Source: CAZYTO01 sp964650405
GTDB taxonomy: Bacteria; Acidobacteriota; Thermoanaerobaculia; Gp7-AA8
Length of the DNA: 39,983 bases
Reading direction: 5' to 3'
NCBI GenBank assembly: GCA_964650405.1
Contig: CAZYTO010000013.1
Coordinates: 1 to 39,983 of the forward strand
The position numbers and the translations under genes are program-made. A model generated the notes under the pieces. That model saw only the letters and a program-made list of their open reading frames with translations, searched no databases and was not told the DNA's origin. Positions 7,309-15,757 of this stretch are shown here, piece by piece. Every line of letters begins with the position of its first letter. The first letter of the stretch is position 1.

Positions 7309-9971
7309 CTATTCCGCTTTCATGGCGTTGACGACGTCGATGCGGTTCGTCAGGCGGGCTGGGACGATTCCGGCGAAGACGGAGGAAACAAAGGTGACGG
7401 CGAGCGAGAGCGCGATGAGGCGCGCCGGCACGTGGAACTCGATCGTCCAGCCGAACGATTGCCTGTTGATGACGTTGATGAGGATCCAGGAGAGGACGTA
7501 GCCCATGGCCAGGCCGGTGACGGTGGAGGTGCCGCCGAGGATGGACGACTCCATGACGATCATCCGGCGGACCTCGGCGGCGTGCATGCCGAGGACGCGG
7601 AGGAGGGCCAGTTCCCGGGTGCGCTCCAGGATCAGGGCCGCCAGGGTGTTGACGATCCCCAGCACCGCCACCACGATGGCCACTCCAAGCAACGCATAGG
7701 TGATGAGGAACGTCTGGTCGAAGATGCGCATCACCTCCGTGCGGATCTCGCGGTTCGTCACGACGAAGGCGTGATACTTCGGCCCGAGAGCGGACTCCAG
7801 CCGCACGCGCGCATCCTCGAGCTTCACGCCCGGCCGGAGATAGACGATGACCGTGTTGATGGCGTCGTCGTGAAAAGCGTGGATGAACATCCGCCGCGGC
7901 ATGACGATCGCGCCGCGGTCGTTCGAGTAGTCGCGGTAGATGCCGGCCACGCGGAAGCGCTCTACGCCGTTGGCGGTCGGCAGCGGAAGGGCGTCGCCGA
8001 CGCGCTTGCCCAGCTTCGTGGCCAGCGGTTCCGAGATCATCACGCCGTTCCCGCCCTCGGCGCCGGCCATGGCATCCGGGCCTGAGCGCGGAGAGATCAT
8101 CGGGAGATGGCCGTACCGCGACGCGACCTCGAAGTCGGCACCGCCGACAGCGACAATCGAATCGCCGAGCGTGATATTGCGGCCGCGAATCCTGTCGAAC
8201 GCGGCGATCAAGGGCATGCGCGCCAGGTCGTCCGCGATCGACGGCGGAAACACGGCGATGTCTCCGTTGGAGAGCCCCTTCGACGGCCGCAGCCAGAGGT
8301 CCGAGCTGACTGTCTGGTCGACCCAGATCCGAACGGTCTCGCGAAAGCTGCCGACCATCAGGGCCACGGCGACCATCATCCCGGTCGCGAGCGACAGGGC
8401 GGCGCAGGCGATCGACGTGCGTCGCAGCGATGCCGGAATGGACGCCGAGGCCAGTTGCCCCACGAGACCGAAGAGGCGGCGGAGCAGCGGCATCACCAGT
8501 GAGGACGCGCTGATGATGAGCAGCGGCGCGAGCAGCGAGAAGCCGGTCACGACGAGCAGAACGGCCACGTACCCGCCGGCGGCAATCGTGCCGATGGGCG
8601 GAATGCGCGTGGCCGCGACGGCCGCCAGGAAAGCAACGAGGGCGGCGAGCGCAAGCGCGCCATTACGACGCCGGCCGACGCGCTGTTGCAGTCCTGGGCG
8701 GATGAGCAGGTTGGGACGCAGGCCGGCGGCTTCGATCGACGGCTGCAGGGCCGATAGGAGCGAAAGGATCGTCCCGACCGCCACTCCCAGTGCGACGATG
8801 CCCAGAGTGAGCGCGATGGCTTCCGGCCGGGAGGCCACATAGAGCGCATTGATGGTCCGGCCGATGAGCCGCAGGATCGACGATGCCAGGAAGTAGCCGA
8901 GGCCGATCCCCAGAAGCGAGCCCGCGGCGCCGAACACGAGGCCCTCGCCGAGGAACGCGCCGAAGATCTGGGCGGGTGAGACGCCGAGCGTCTTGAACAC
9001 GCCGACATCCCGGCGACGCCGCAGGATCGAGATGAGGACCGTGTTGTAAACGAGGAACATGCCCACGAGCAGGGCCACGCCGGCCAGGGCGAAGAGGTTG
9101 ACGCGGAAGGCCAGCAGCATCTTCTCGACGCGCTCGTTGCGGCGGGAAGGACGCTCCAGGCGCGCATTGGCCGGAACGACACGCGCGATCTCGCGAAGAT
9201 CGACGCCGTCCGGCACGATGAGGTCGATCCGCGAGAGACGTCCGGTCATGCCGAACGCCTTCTGGGCCGTGGCGATGTCGACGACACCGATGGCGCCGTT
9301 GAAGGCCGTGGCAGGCCCGTGCGCTTCGAGGAGGCCGCGCACGATCATCGGTTTGCGGTGCCCGCCCACCTCGATGGTGATGGTGCTTCCGAACCGCAAG
9401 CCGTGCTCGCGGGCGAAAGGCGCCGGCAGGACGATCGAATCGTCGCGGAAGAGGCCGAGATAGGTCAGCGCATCCCTTGACGTGACGACTCTCGCGTAGC
9501 GATAGTCACGGAAGTGAACGTCGCTGAGCAGATCGACGCCGAGAATGCGGATCGGTGTGCCGCCGGTCATGAGACCTTCGATGTCGATGACCGGAGCGAA
9601 GCGGACGCCGCGCTGCCAGAGTGGTTGCAAGGAGAGGAGGACGTTTTCGTCGATGCCGGCATCGGCGGCGATCTGCCAGTTGGCGCGACCGGCGACAGCG
9701 TCGACGGAGTCGCGGAAGGCGCGCAGCGCGCTCTGGTTCGACAGCTCGATGGCCACGACCACGGCTACACCGACGGCGATGCCGAGGAGGGTAAGGAGCG
9801 TGCGCAGTTTCTCGCGGACGATAGGGCGGAAGACGAGGGCGGTGAGGATCGGCGAGCGAGTGACGGTGCCGGCCGGCGAGCGGCCCGCGGCGAGCGGAGA
9901 GCGGGATTCGTGATCGGATTCGCTGCTCGAAGCCCTGGACTCCCGCCCGGCGTTTCCCGCCGCCGGAGCGC

Positions 9972-9975
<4 letters not shown>
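7309..9975 (-). CDS. ABC transporter permease with two FtsX domains (LolC/MacB/YbbP type)
   Basis: This 888-residue protein has an N-terminal membrane anchor (about 58-78), a periplasmic domain, a first FtsX membrane core (about 293-370), a middle membrane block, a second periplasmic domain, and a second FtsX core (about 755-835). Both cores have the 'RRRDVGVFKTLG' or 'RTRELALLRVLG' helix that contacts the ATPase. Such proteins extrude lipoproteins, lipids or peptides by mechanotransmission; the cargo here is unknown. The GTG start shares GTGA with the ATPase stop, so translation is probably coupled. Residues 10-40 are a Ser/Arg/Gly-rich segment encoded by heptamer repeats (9876-9903) and probably disordered. 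Confidence 0.88.
9876..9903 (+). repeat. Heptanucleotide repeat (GCGAGCG type) within the permease 5' coding region
   Basis: Four in-phase 7-mers, GCGAGCG, GCCCGCG, GCGAGCG and GAGAGCG, are followed by GGA. They encode part of the disordered N-terminus of the permease on the opposite strand. The same motif recurs near 11968, 18184-18236, 28999-29014 and 29094-29109. Confidence 0.7.
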
Positions 9976-10643
<668 letters not shown>

Positions 10644-10650
10644 GGCAGCG

Positions 10651-10656
10651 ATTCTG
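10651..10656 (-). promoter_or_regulatory. -10-like box of the ABC transporter operon
   Basis: CAGAAT on the minus strand lies 7 nt before the ATG at 10643. It differs from TANNNT in the first base, so support is weaker than for the other sites. Confidence 0.3.
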
Positions 10657-10673
10657 CAACATTGCGCCACGGT

Positions 10674-10720
10674 TTGACGACACTCCTTTGCGGCGACTAC
10701 GCTCCCACTTTCGAAGGAGG
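10674..10720 (+). promoter_or_regulatory. Promoter and strong Shine-Dalgarno before the small membrane-anchored protein pair
   Basis: TTGACG (10674-10679) and TACGCT (10698-10703) are separated by 18 bp and form a plausible housekeeping promoter. AAGGAGG (10714-10720) is a near-perfect ribosome-binding site 8 nt before the ATG at 10729. This leadered arrangement contrasts with most genes in the window. Confidence 0.5.
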
Positions 10721-10728
10721 TTTCCACC

Positions 10729-11007
10729 ATGGATGAGACCACCGGCCAGGCCGGAGAAAGCGATTCGTCGTCACGCTTCGGCCGCGCGAAGGATTTCGTC
10801 AACGAGAAATACGACAAGGCATCCGACGCCATGCGCGATCAGTACAACCGGATGCGCGAGAAAGTGGAAGACGTCGACTTCGGGGCCATCGCCGATCAGG
10901 TCCGCAGTTACGTGCGCTCGAATCCCGGCAAGGCGCTGCTGCTCTCGGTCGGCGTCGGCTTCGTGATCGGACTGCTGCTGCGCCGCGATGACGGTGATGA
11001 GGAGTAG
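10729..11007 (+). CDS. Small C-terminally membrane-anchored protein (DUF883/YqjD-like)
   Basis: This 92-residue protein has a charged, helical N-terminal half and one C-terminal membrane helix (about 66-85) with a GVGFVIG glycine pattern, ending in RRDDGDEE. The layout matches ElaB/YqjD/DUF883 proteins, which in E. coli are tail-anchored, stress-induced and associate with ribosomes. Similarity is mostly architectural, so the family call is moderate. It has the strongest ribosome-binding site in the window and is followed 7 nt later by a second protein of the same design. Confidence 0.65.
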   Translation: MDETTGQAGESDSSSRFGRAKDFVNEKYDKASDAMRDQYNRMREKVEDVDFGAIADQVRSYVRSNPGKALLLSVGVGFVIGLLLRRDDGDEE

Positions 11008-11014
11008 GCACGGC

Positions 11015-11347
11015 ATGGCCACGACACGGAACGAGGATCACGAGCGCGCGGCGGCAGGTATGGACTACGACTTTCCCATTCGCGAGAAGGCATCACAGCT
11101 TGGAGCGGCCATGGCCGAAAACGGTCCCGAGGCGCTGTTCGAGGAGATCGAAAAGATGCTCCCCGAATCGTGGCGCGAACAGATCCAGAGCTTTCCCATC
11201 GCCGCCGTGCTCCTCGGACTGGGCGTCGGCGTATGGCTGGGAATGCGCAAGGGCGACGAGATCATCGCGGCCGGATCGTCGATGGTGACGGCGGCGGCGA
11301 TGTCGAACATCAGCAGCGCGTTCGGCGGCGGCGCCGCCGAAGACTGA
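11015..11347 (+). CDS. Small membrane-anchored protein, second of a pair
   Basis: This 110-residue protein has a soluble N-terminus with an amphipathic stretch and one membrane helix at about residues 68-85 (a G-rich VLLGLGVGVWLGM pattern). An Ala/Ser/Gly-rich tail follows. I chose the ATG at 11015 because GAGGAG, within the end of the preceding gene, lies about 10 nt upstream. The 7-nt spacing indicates an operon with the DUF883-like gene, and the two may be diverged duplicates. Function unknown. Confidence 0.6.
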   Translation: MATTRNEDHERAAAGMDYDFPIREKASQLGAAMAENGPEALFEEIEKMLPESWREQIQSFPIAAVLLGLGVGVWLGMRKGDEIIAAGSSMVTAAAMSNISSAFGGGAAED

Positions 11348-11449
11348 TCGCCGAGGGTTGATCGACGGCGCGAGACGCGAGCAGCGGGCCGGCCGGGGTC
11401 CGGCTCGCAGCTCGCGCAGTGACCACTCGCCGTAACCCGTTGATTCGCT

Positions 11450-11455
11450 TACAAT
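11450..11455 (+). promoter_or_regulatory. -10-like box of the SprT-like gene
   Basis: TACAAT lies 8 nt before the ATG at 11464 with no Shine-Dalgarno between. It favours this ATG over the in-frame GTG at 11419. Confidence 0.4.
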
Positions 11456-11463
11456 TGGTGGCA

Positions 11464-11919
11464 ATGGAGACGCGGCCGCTACCCATTCCTCTGCCCGATC
11501 ACGATTCAGGACCCCATCACCTCGCGTCTCTCGCCGCCGAGGTGCACCGGACGTATTTCTACAAGGTCCCGCCGCTGCCGATCTTCTGGGGCCAGCAGAT
11601 CCGGCGCAAGAACCGCCGCTCCATCCGGCTCGGCTCGTACAACCACATCACCTGCGACATCCGCATCCACCCGCTCCTGAACGCGCCGAACGTGCCGGCG
11701 TTCTTCATCCAGTCCATCATCCATCACGAATACCTGCATCACATGCTGGGCGCGCCGCACAACCGCCGCTTCCACCAGCAGGAACGTCTCTTCCGCTACT
11801 ACCGGGAATCGAAGGAGTGGCTGCGCCGCAACCTGCACTTCCTCCTCGGCAGGAAGAGCACGAAGCTCGTTCCGGCGGCCGCGCAACGCGACCTGCCGCC
11901 GCAACTGGCGCTGTTCTGA
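11464..11919 (+). CDS. SprT-like zinc metallopeptidase
   Basis: This 151-residue protein has the metal site HEYLH (88-92) and a third His in NRRFH (His104), the gluzincin pattern of SprT/Spartan-type domains. The preceding IRRKNRRSIRLGSYNH block (46-61) also fits, being the beta strands before the active helix. The C-terminal tail is basic. Bacterial SprT-like proteins are largely uncharacterised; the eukaryotic relative degrades DNA-protein crosslinks, but that role cannot be assumed here. It converges with the HtrA protease gene across a repeat-rich gap. Confidence 0.65.
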   Translation: METRPLPIPLPDHDSGPHHLASLAAEVHRTYFYKVPPLPIFWGQQIRRKNRRSIRLGSYNHITCDIRIHPLLNAPNVPAFFIQSIIHHEYLHHMLGAPHNRRFHQQERLFRYYRESKEWLRRNLHFLLGRKSTKLVPAAAQRDLPPQLALF

Positions 11920-11952
11920 GACTTCAGCGGCGCGACAGACAGACCCGCGGAA

Positions 11953-11984
11953 GGCGAGCGGATAGGAGCGAGCGGCGAGCGGGA
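11953..11984 (+). repeat. Heptanucleotide repeat (two perfect GCGAGCG units)
   Basis: GCGAGCG at 11968-11974 and 11975-11981 is followed by GGAGTCC, with degenerate copies just before. The arrangement is almost identical to 28999-29018, where the last bases read GGAGACC. Confidence 0.7.
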
Positions 11985-12010
11985 GTCCGTTACACAATCA
12001 GCGCTGAGGT

Positions 12011-12038
12011 GGAAGACGGACAAGATTGTCCGTCTTCC
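12011..12038. repeat. 28-bp near-perfect palindrome between convergent genes
   Basis: GGAAGACGGACAA (12011-12023) and its exact complement (12026-12038) flank a 2-nt centre. It sits between the stops of the convergent SprT-like and HtrA genes and could act as a two-way transcription terminator, though neither side has a T tract. A second copy of the sequence lies inside a gene at 1887-1913, so it is also a mobile or dispersed element. Confidence 0.75.
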
Positions 12039-12047
12039 ATGCCGCGC

Positions 12048-13412
12048 TCACACGCCCATCGGGAAGGTGAGGTTGTAGATGAACCGGCCGCGCTGGACCG
12101 ACAGGACGAACGAGGAGCGCTCGGCGGCCTGGGTAAGCTGCTGGTTCAGCTCCTTCACGCTGGAGATCTCCGCTCCGTTGATGCCGACGATGTAGTCGCC
12201 GGGGGCGAGGCCGGTCGATTCGCCGCGGGAGCCGTTGGCGACCTCGTCGACGACGATGGCGCCGCGCCGGTCACTCACGCGCAGGCCGGCAACCTCCCAG
12301 AGGATTCGGAGCCCGAGGTCGTTGGGAGGGTCGACAGGACGAAGCGACATCGCCCGGGAGGCGCCGTCGCGGTTGATCGTGACGTCGACCGGATGGCCGC
12401 TGGGAAGCGTGGCGGTGTACGTCGAAAATGCCTCGCGCGAGTCCACCGGCCGCCCGGTGACGGAGGTGATGACGTCGCCGGCCTTCATGCCGGCTGCCTG
12501 CGCCGGCGAACTGCCGAAGACGCGGGCCACGACTGCGCCTTTGACCGGCTTGAGGCCCATCCGCTTCGATTCTTCCGGAGTGAGCGTCGCGGTCACGGCG
12601 CCGATCCAGGCGCTGTGCACCTGCCCGTAGCGCAAAAGGTCCTGGATGACCTTTCTGGCTCGGTCGACCGGAATCGCAAAGCCGATGCCCTGTGCCTGCG
12701 CGTAGATGGCGACGTTGATCCCGACCACTTTCCCTTCGATGTTCAGCAGCGGGCCGCCGCTGTTTCCGGGGTTGATCGACGCGTCGGTCTGGATGAAGTC
12801 CGTGAACGTGCGCCCGGCCTCCTTCGACGGCACGGAGCGGCCGAGGGCCGAGACGACGCCGGTGGTGACGGAGCCGGAGAGGCCGAAGGGATTGCCCACC
12901 GCGACGACCGTCTCGCCGATCATGAGGTCGGAGGACGTTCCGATTGGTGCGGCGGTAAGCTGCTTCGTGTCGACGCGGAGCACGGCAAGGTCACTGTCCG
13001 GATCGACGCCGAGCAGTTTGGCCGGCATCTGCGAGCCGTCCTGAAAGTTGACGGTGATCCGCGACGCCCCTTCGACGACGTGATTGTTCGTGACGATGAT
13101 GCCGTCGCTGGACCAGACCACGCCCGATCCGAGCGACTGTGAGGTATAGGCACGCTCCTGCCCATTGAAGAAGCCGAACGGATCAAAGAAAGGGTCAGCC
13201 TCGCGGCGGCGGATGGTGGCCTCGGTCTGGATGTTGACAACGGCCGGCAGGACGTTGTGGGCAACGACGACGACGGGGGTACGCCGCGCGGCGCTGACGG
13301 TCGGAGGGATGGCGGTCGCCGGCTGCTGGGGCGCGACGGTCTGCGATTCCGCGGCTGGTTTGCAGGCCAGGCTGGCGAAAAAAAGGACGATGGTGATCCG
13401 GAGCTTCTTCAT
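12048..13412 (-). CDS. Periplasmic HtrA/DegP-type serine protease with two PDZ domains
   Basis: This 454-residue protein has an N-terminal export signal ending near Cys17 (SLAC, a weak lipobox, so it may be a lipoprotein). The trypsin-like domain holds the triad His111 (TNNHVVEG), Asp141 (DPDSDLAVL) and Ser218 (NPGNSGGPL). PDZ domains follow at about 262-345 and 360-450. HtrA proteases degrade or refold misfolded envelope proteins. TAGAAT lies 9 nt before the ATG. The gene is divergent from the lipid kinase with only 37 bp between starts. Confidence 0.92.
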   Translation of the reverse strand: MKKLRITIVLFFASLACKPAAESQTVAPQQPATAIPPTVSAARRTPVVVVAHNVLPAVVNIQTEATIRRREADPFFDPFGFFNGQERAYTSQSLGSGVVWSSDGIIVTNNHVVEGASRITVNFQDGSQMPAKLLGVDPDSDLAVLRVDTKQLTAAPIGTSSDLMIGETVVAVGNPFGLSGSVTTGVVSALGRSVPSKEAGRTFTDFIQTDASINPGNSGGPLLNIEGKVVGINVAIYAQAQGIGFAIPVDRARKVIQDLLRYGQVHSAWIGAVTATLTPEESKRMGLKPVKGAVVARVFGSSPAQAAGMKAGDVITSVTGRPVDSREAFSTYTATLPSGHPVDVTINRDGASRAMSLRPVDPPNDLGLRILWEVAGLRVSDRRGAIVVDEVANGSRGESTGLAPGDYIVGINGAEISSVKELNQQLTQAAERSSFVLSVQRGRFIYNLTFPMGV

Positions 13413-13449
13413 GGCAGGCGAATTCTAGTGTCGTAAACTGATTCCATCG
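13413..13449. promoter_or_regulatory. 37-bp divergent promoter region between htrA-type and lipid-kinase genes
   Basis: On the minus strand TAGAAT (13427-13422) lies 9 nt before the protease ATG. On the plus strand TAAACT (13434-13439) lies 10 nt before the kinase GTG. Only 6 bp separate the two -10 boxes, so any -35 contacts of one gene fall within the start region of the other. Confidence 0.45.
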
Positions 13450-14310
13450 GTGAAGCTCAAGCTCATCTTCAATCCAGCCGCCGGCCGCGGGCGGGCCAAA
13501 AAACACGTCTCCCGGGCGGTGGAGCGTCTGCGCGCGCTCGGGGCAGACGTCGACATCCACCCGAGCACGAGTCCTGCCGATCTGACGACGCAAGCCGCGG
13601 AAAGTTCCCGCGGCGGTTGCGACCGGGTGGTGATCTGCGGCGGCGACGGGACGCTCAACCTCGGCGTGAGGGAGTTCGACCTGGCGCGCGGGACCATGGC
13701 GCTCATTCCCCTCGGCTCGGGCGACGACTTCGCCCGCGTCCTCGGCATTCCCCGTGACGTCGACAGCGCCTGCGAGCTGGCGGTGCGCGGGACGCCGCGC
13801 TCCGTCGACGTGGCCATGGCCAACGGGCTGCGCTATCTCGGCGTGGCCGGCCTCGGGTTCGACTCCGAAGTGGCCAGCTTTGCCAATGCGCATTCGAGCT
13901 TCCTGCGCGGCTCGGCGGTCTACCTCTACGCCATCCTTCGCGTCCTGCCGCGCTTCACTCCTCGGCGCGTCACCATCAACGGGAAGTCCGACGACATCAT
14001 GTTCGCCGCCGTCGGCAACTCGCGGCAGTACGGCGCAGGTATCCGTATTACGCCGGCCGCCGTCATCGACGACGGAGAGCTCGACTTCTGCATCGTGCAC
14101 CGCACTTCGCGGTTTCAGCTTCTGAAGACGCTCCCGAAGGCCTACACGGGGGCGCACGTGAAGAGTGCATTCGTGGAGACCGGCCGCGGCCTCGTGTTCA
14201 CGTTCGAGGCGCCGCAGCGGATGGAGGTCTACGCCGACGGTGAGCGATTGACCGAGACGCCTGTGCGCTTCGAGCTGGCGACGGAGAAGCTGCGCATCGT
14301 GGCGCCGTAG
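13450..14310 (+). CDS. Diacylglycerol/sphingosine kinase-family lipid kinase (YegS/DgkB-like)
   Basis: This 286-residue cytosolic protein has NPAAGRG (8-14), the ATP-binding GGDGTLN (64-70) and a GSGDDFAR block (89-96) where most relatives have GTGNDFAR. The C-terminal beta-sandwich domain ends with the usual 'ADGE' strand. The family phosphorylates lipids such as diacylglycerol. The conservative Thr-Ser and Asn-Asp changes may shift substrate but do not suggest inactivity. It starts with GTG. Confidence 0.85.
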   Translation: MKLKLIFNPAAGRGRAKKHVSRAVERLRALGADVDIHPSTSPADLTTQAAESSRGGCDRVVICGGDGTLNLGVREFDLARGTMALIPLGSGDDFARVLGIPRDVDSACELAVRGTPRSVDVAMANGLRYLGVAGLGFDSEVASFANAHSSFLRGSAVYLYAILRVLPRFTPRRVTINGKSDDIMFAAVGNSRQYGAGIRITPAAVIDDGELDFCIVHRTSRFQLLKTLPKAYTGAHVKSAFVETGRGLVFTFEAPQRMEVYADGERLTETPVRFELATEKLRIVAP

Positions 14311-14467
14311 CGAGCGACCGGTCGAGCGTCAGACAAGGGAGATCGTCGGCGCCCGGAACAGCGTGGCAAGCGTGATGTGCGTCGCGTGTACGGGAATGTC
14401 GCGCGATTCGAGAGAAAGGCGGCGACTGCGATGGTGGGGACCGGACGGACCGTCGAGGCCCATGCCA

Positions 14468-15757
14468 TCAGTCGACGAGTTGGATGCCGCCGCGCTTCGG
14501 CTGCGAGGTGGTAACGGTCGTGCTCTCGAGAGCCTGGGTGAGCAGCAGGTCGGTGTCGGCGCGGCCGTCGGCCATATATCCGGTGACGATGAACTTGTCA
14601 GCGCCCTGCGGATAGTAGCGATACGGCCGTCCCCACGGATCGACGAGGAGCGATTCCGTGACGTAGAACGGTGTCAGGTCGGCAAGCTTCTGCGGCATGC
14701 GCCCGTTGACGGAGGTATAGGCCTCGACGGCGCGGCCGATGGCCTGGATGCGCTCGGTGGAGATGGCCTTCCGGGCCTCGGCGATCGACGAAGCGCGGGC
14801 CGGAGCGGCAATCGGACCGAAGGCATTGAGGGGATTCTTGAAGGAACTGGCCAGGGAGACCAGGACGAGCAGGGTCAGCACGGCCACGAGCGGCAGCGGG
14901 ACGGGCGTCTCGGCGATCTGGGCCTCGTCGAGGGGCGCCTGTTCGAGGACGGCCTGGGCCGTCTTGCCACGCACCTCTTCGATGAGGTCGCGGGTGAGGA
15001 GCTCGTAAAGAGACTTGTTCGTGTCGAATTCGGAGAAGCGCGAGGCCTCGACGATGTCGGCCACGGTCTGCGTCCCGTCGACGAGGTCGTAGATCTGCTT
15101 CTCCTCGCGGCTGATGCGGATCTTGTCGCTTGCGGCCGGCTTGCGCCGCCGCGAGGCGGCGGGCTGGTCGTCGAAATCGATCTCGTCGCCTTCGTCGCTG
15201 ACGACGATCTCCTGATCGGTCAGCTTCTTGCGGAAGACCATGTCATAGGAGCGGATGCGCTTCTCGATGATCGGCCACTCGTCGATCATCCGCGCGCCTT
15301 CCATCAGGATCGACTCGGCGGTGATCGGCACGACGTTGTCGCGGTCGTACTCAATCGTGGTCTCCTGCGAGAAGTGATAGTCGCCGTCCTTCCAGCGGAA
15401 GAGCCGGTAGACGATCTGCAGGATCTGGAGCTGGATGGCCTGTCGCAGCGCGTCGGGAGAAATGATCCCGTAGTGCGTGAGGATGAAGCCGAGCCGCTGC
15501 AGGGTCTCCTTCTGGATCTCCAGAGCCCGTCCGAGCTGGTCGCCGGTCAGGACGCCCGACTTGATCAGCACGTTGCCGAGGCGGTTTTCCAGACGGTGGC
15601 TGAGCGAGTCGGCGCCGACCACCTTGCCGTCGAGAAACGTCACCGTCACCGTGTCGTCCTTGCTGCGAAGCGTGAGGACGCCGGTCTTCCGCTGCAGGCC
15701 GATGAGCTGGAAGATGTCGGCCAGGCTGAAGTCGCGGAGTGTGCCTTCCAGTGCCAT
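14468..15757 (-). CDS. PATAN (DUF4388) domain protein fused to a pseudopilin-like C-terminal domain
   Basis: This 429-residue protein starts with the PATAN signature MALEGTLRDFSLADIFQLI. A helical DUF4388 extension (to about 180), an acidic/basic linker (185-212) and a winged-helix-like segment (215-262) follow. After one membrane helix (286-304), residues 330-405 resemble the soluble half of GspG-type major pseudopilins: 'AVEAYTSVNGRMPQKLADL', then 'DPWGRPYRYY' and 'GYMADGRADTD'. No prepilin peptidase site precedes the helix. PATAN proteins usually act in signalling and gliding or pilus control. Last gene of a three-gene operon; its ATG overlaps the preceding stop by 1 nt. Confidence 0.75.
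   Translation of the reverse strand: MALEGTLRDFSLADIFQLIGLQRKTGVLTLRSKDDTVTVTFLDGKVVGADSLSHRLENRLGNVLIKSGVLTGDQLGRALEIQKETLQRLGFILTHYGIISPDALRQAIQLQILQIVYRLFRWKDGDYHFSQETTIEYDRDNVVPITAESILMEGARMIDEWPIIEKRIRSYDMVFRKKLTDQEIVVSDEGDEIDFDDQPAASRRRKPAASDKIRISREEKQIYDLVDGTQTVADIVEASRFSEFDTNKSLYELLTRDLIEEVRGKTAQAVLEQAPLDEAQIAETPVPLPLVAVLTLLVLVSLASSFKNPLNAFGPIAAPARASSIAEARKAISTERIQAIGRAVEAYTSVNGRMPQKLADLTPFYVTESLLVDPWGRPYRYYPQGADKFIVTGYMADGRADTDLLLTQALESTTVTTSQPKRGGIQLVD

Noticed and set aside
10644..10832. 63-residue N-terminal extension of the ABC ATPase
   Set aside because: It would overlap the divergent small-protein gene and its promoter, and LolD-type ATPases start at MDVRLENVS-like sequence.
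14311..14467. Possible small gene in the gap between the lipid kinase and the PATAN gene
   Set aside because: Minus-strand frames of 44-79 codons exist but have no recognisable domain, ribosome site or -10 box. I see nothing definite in this 157-bp gap.
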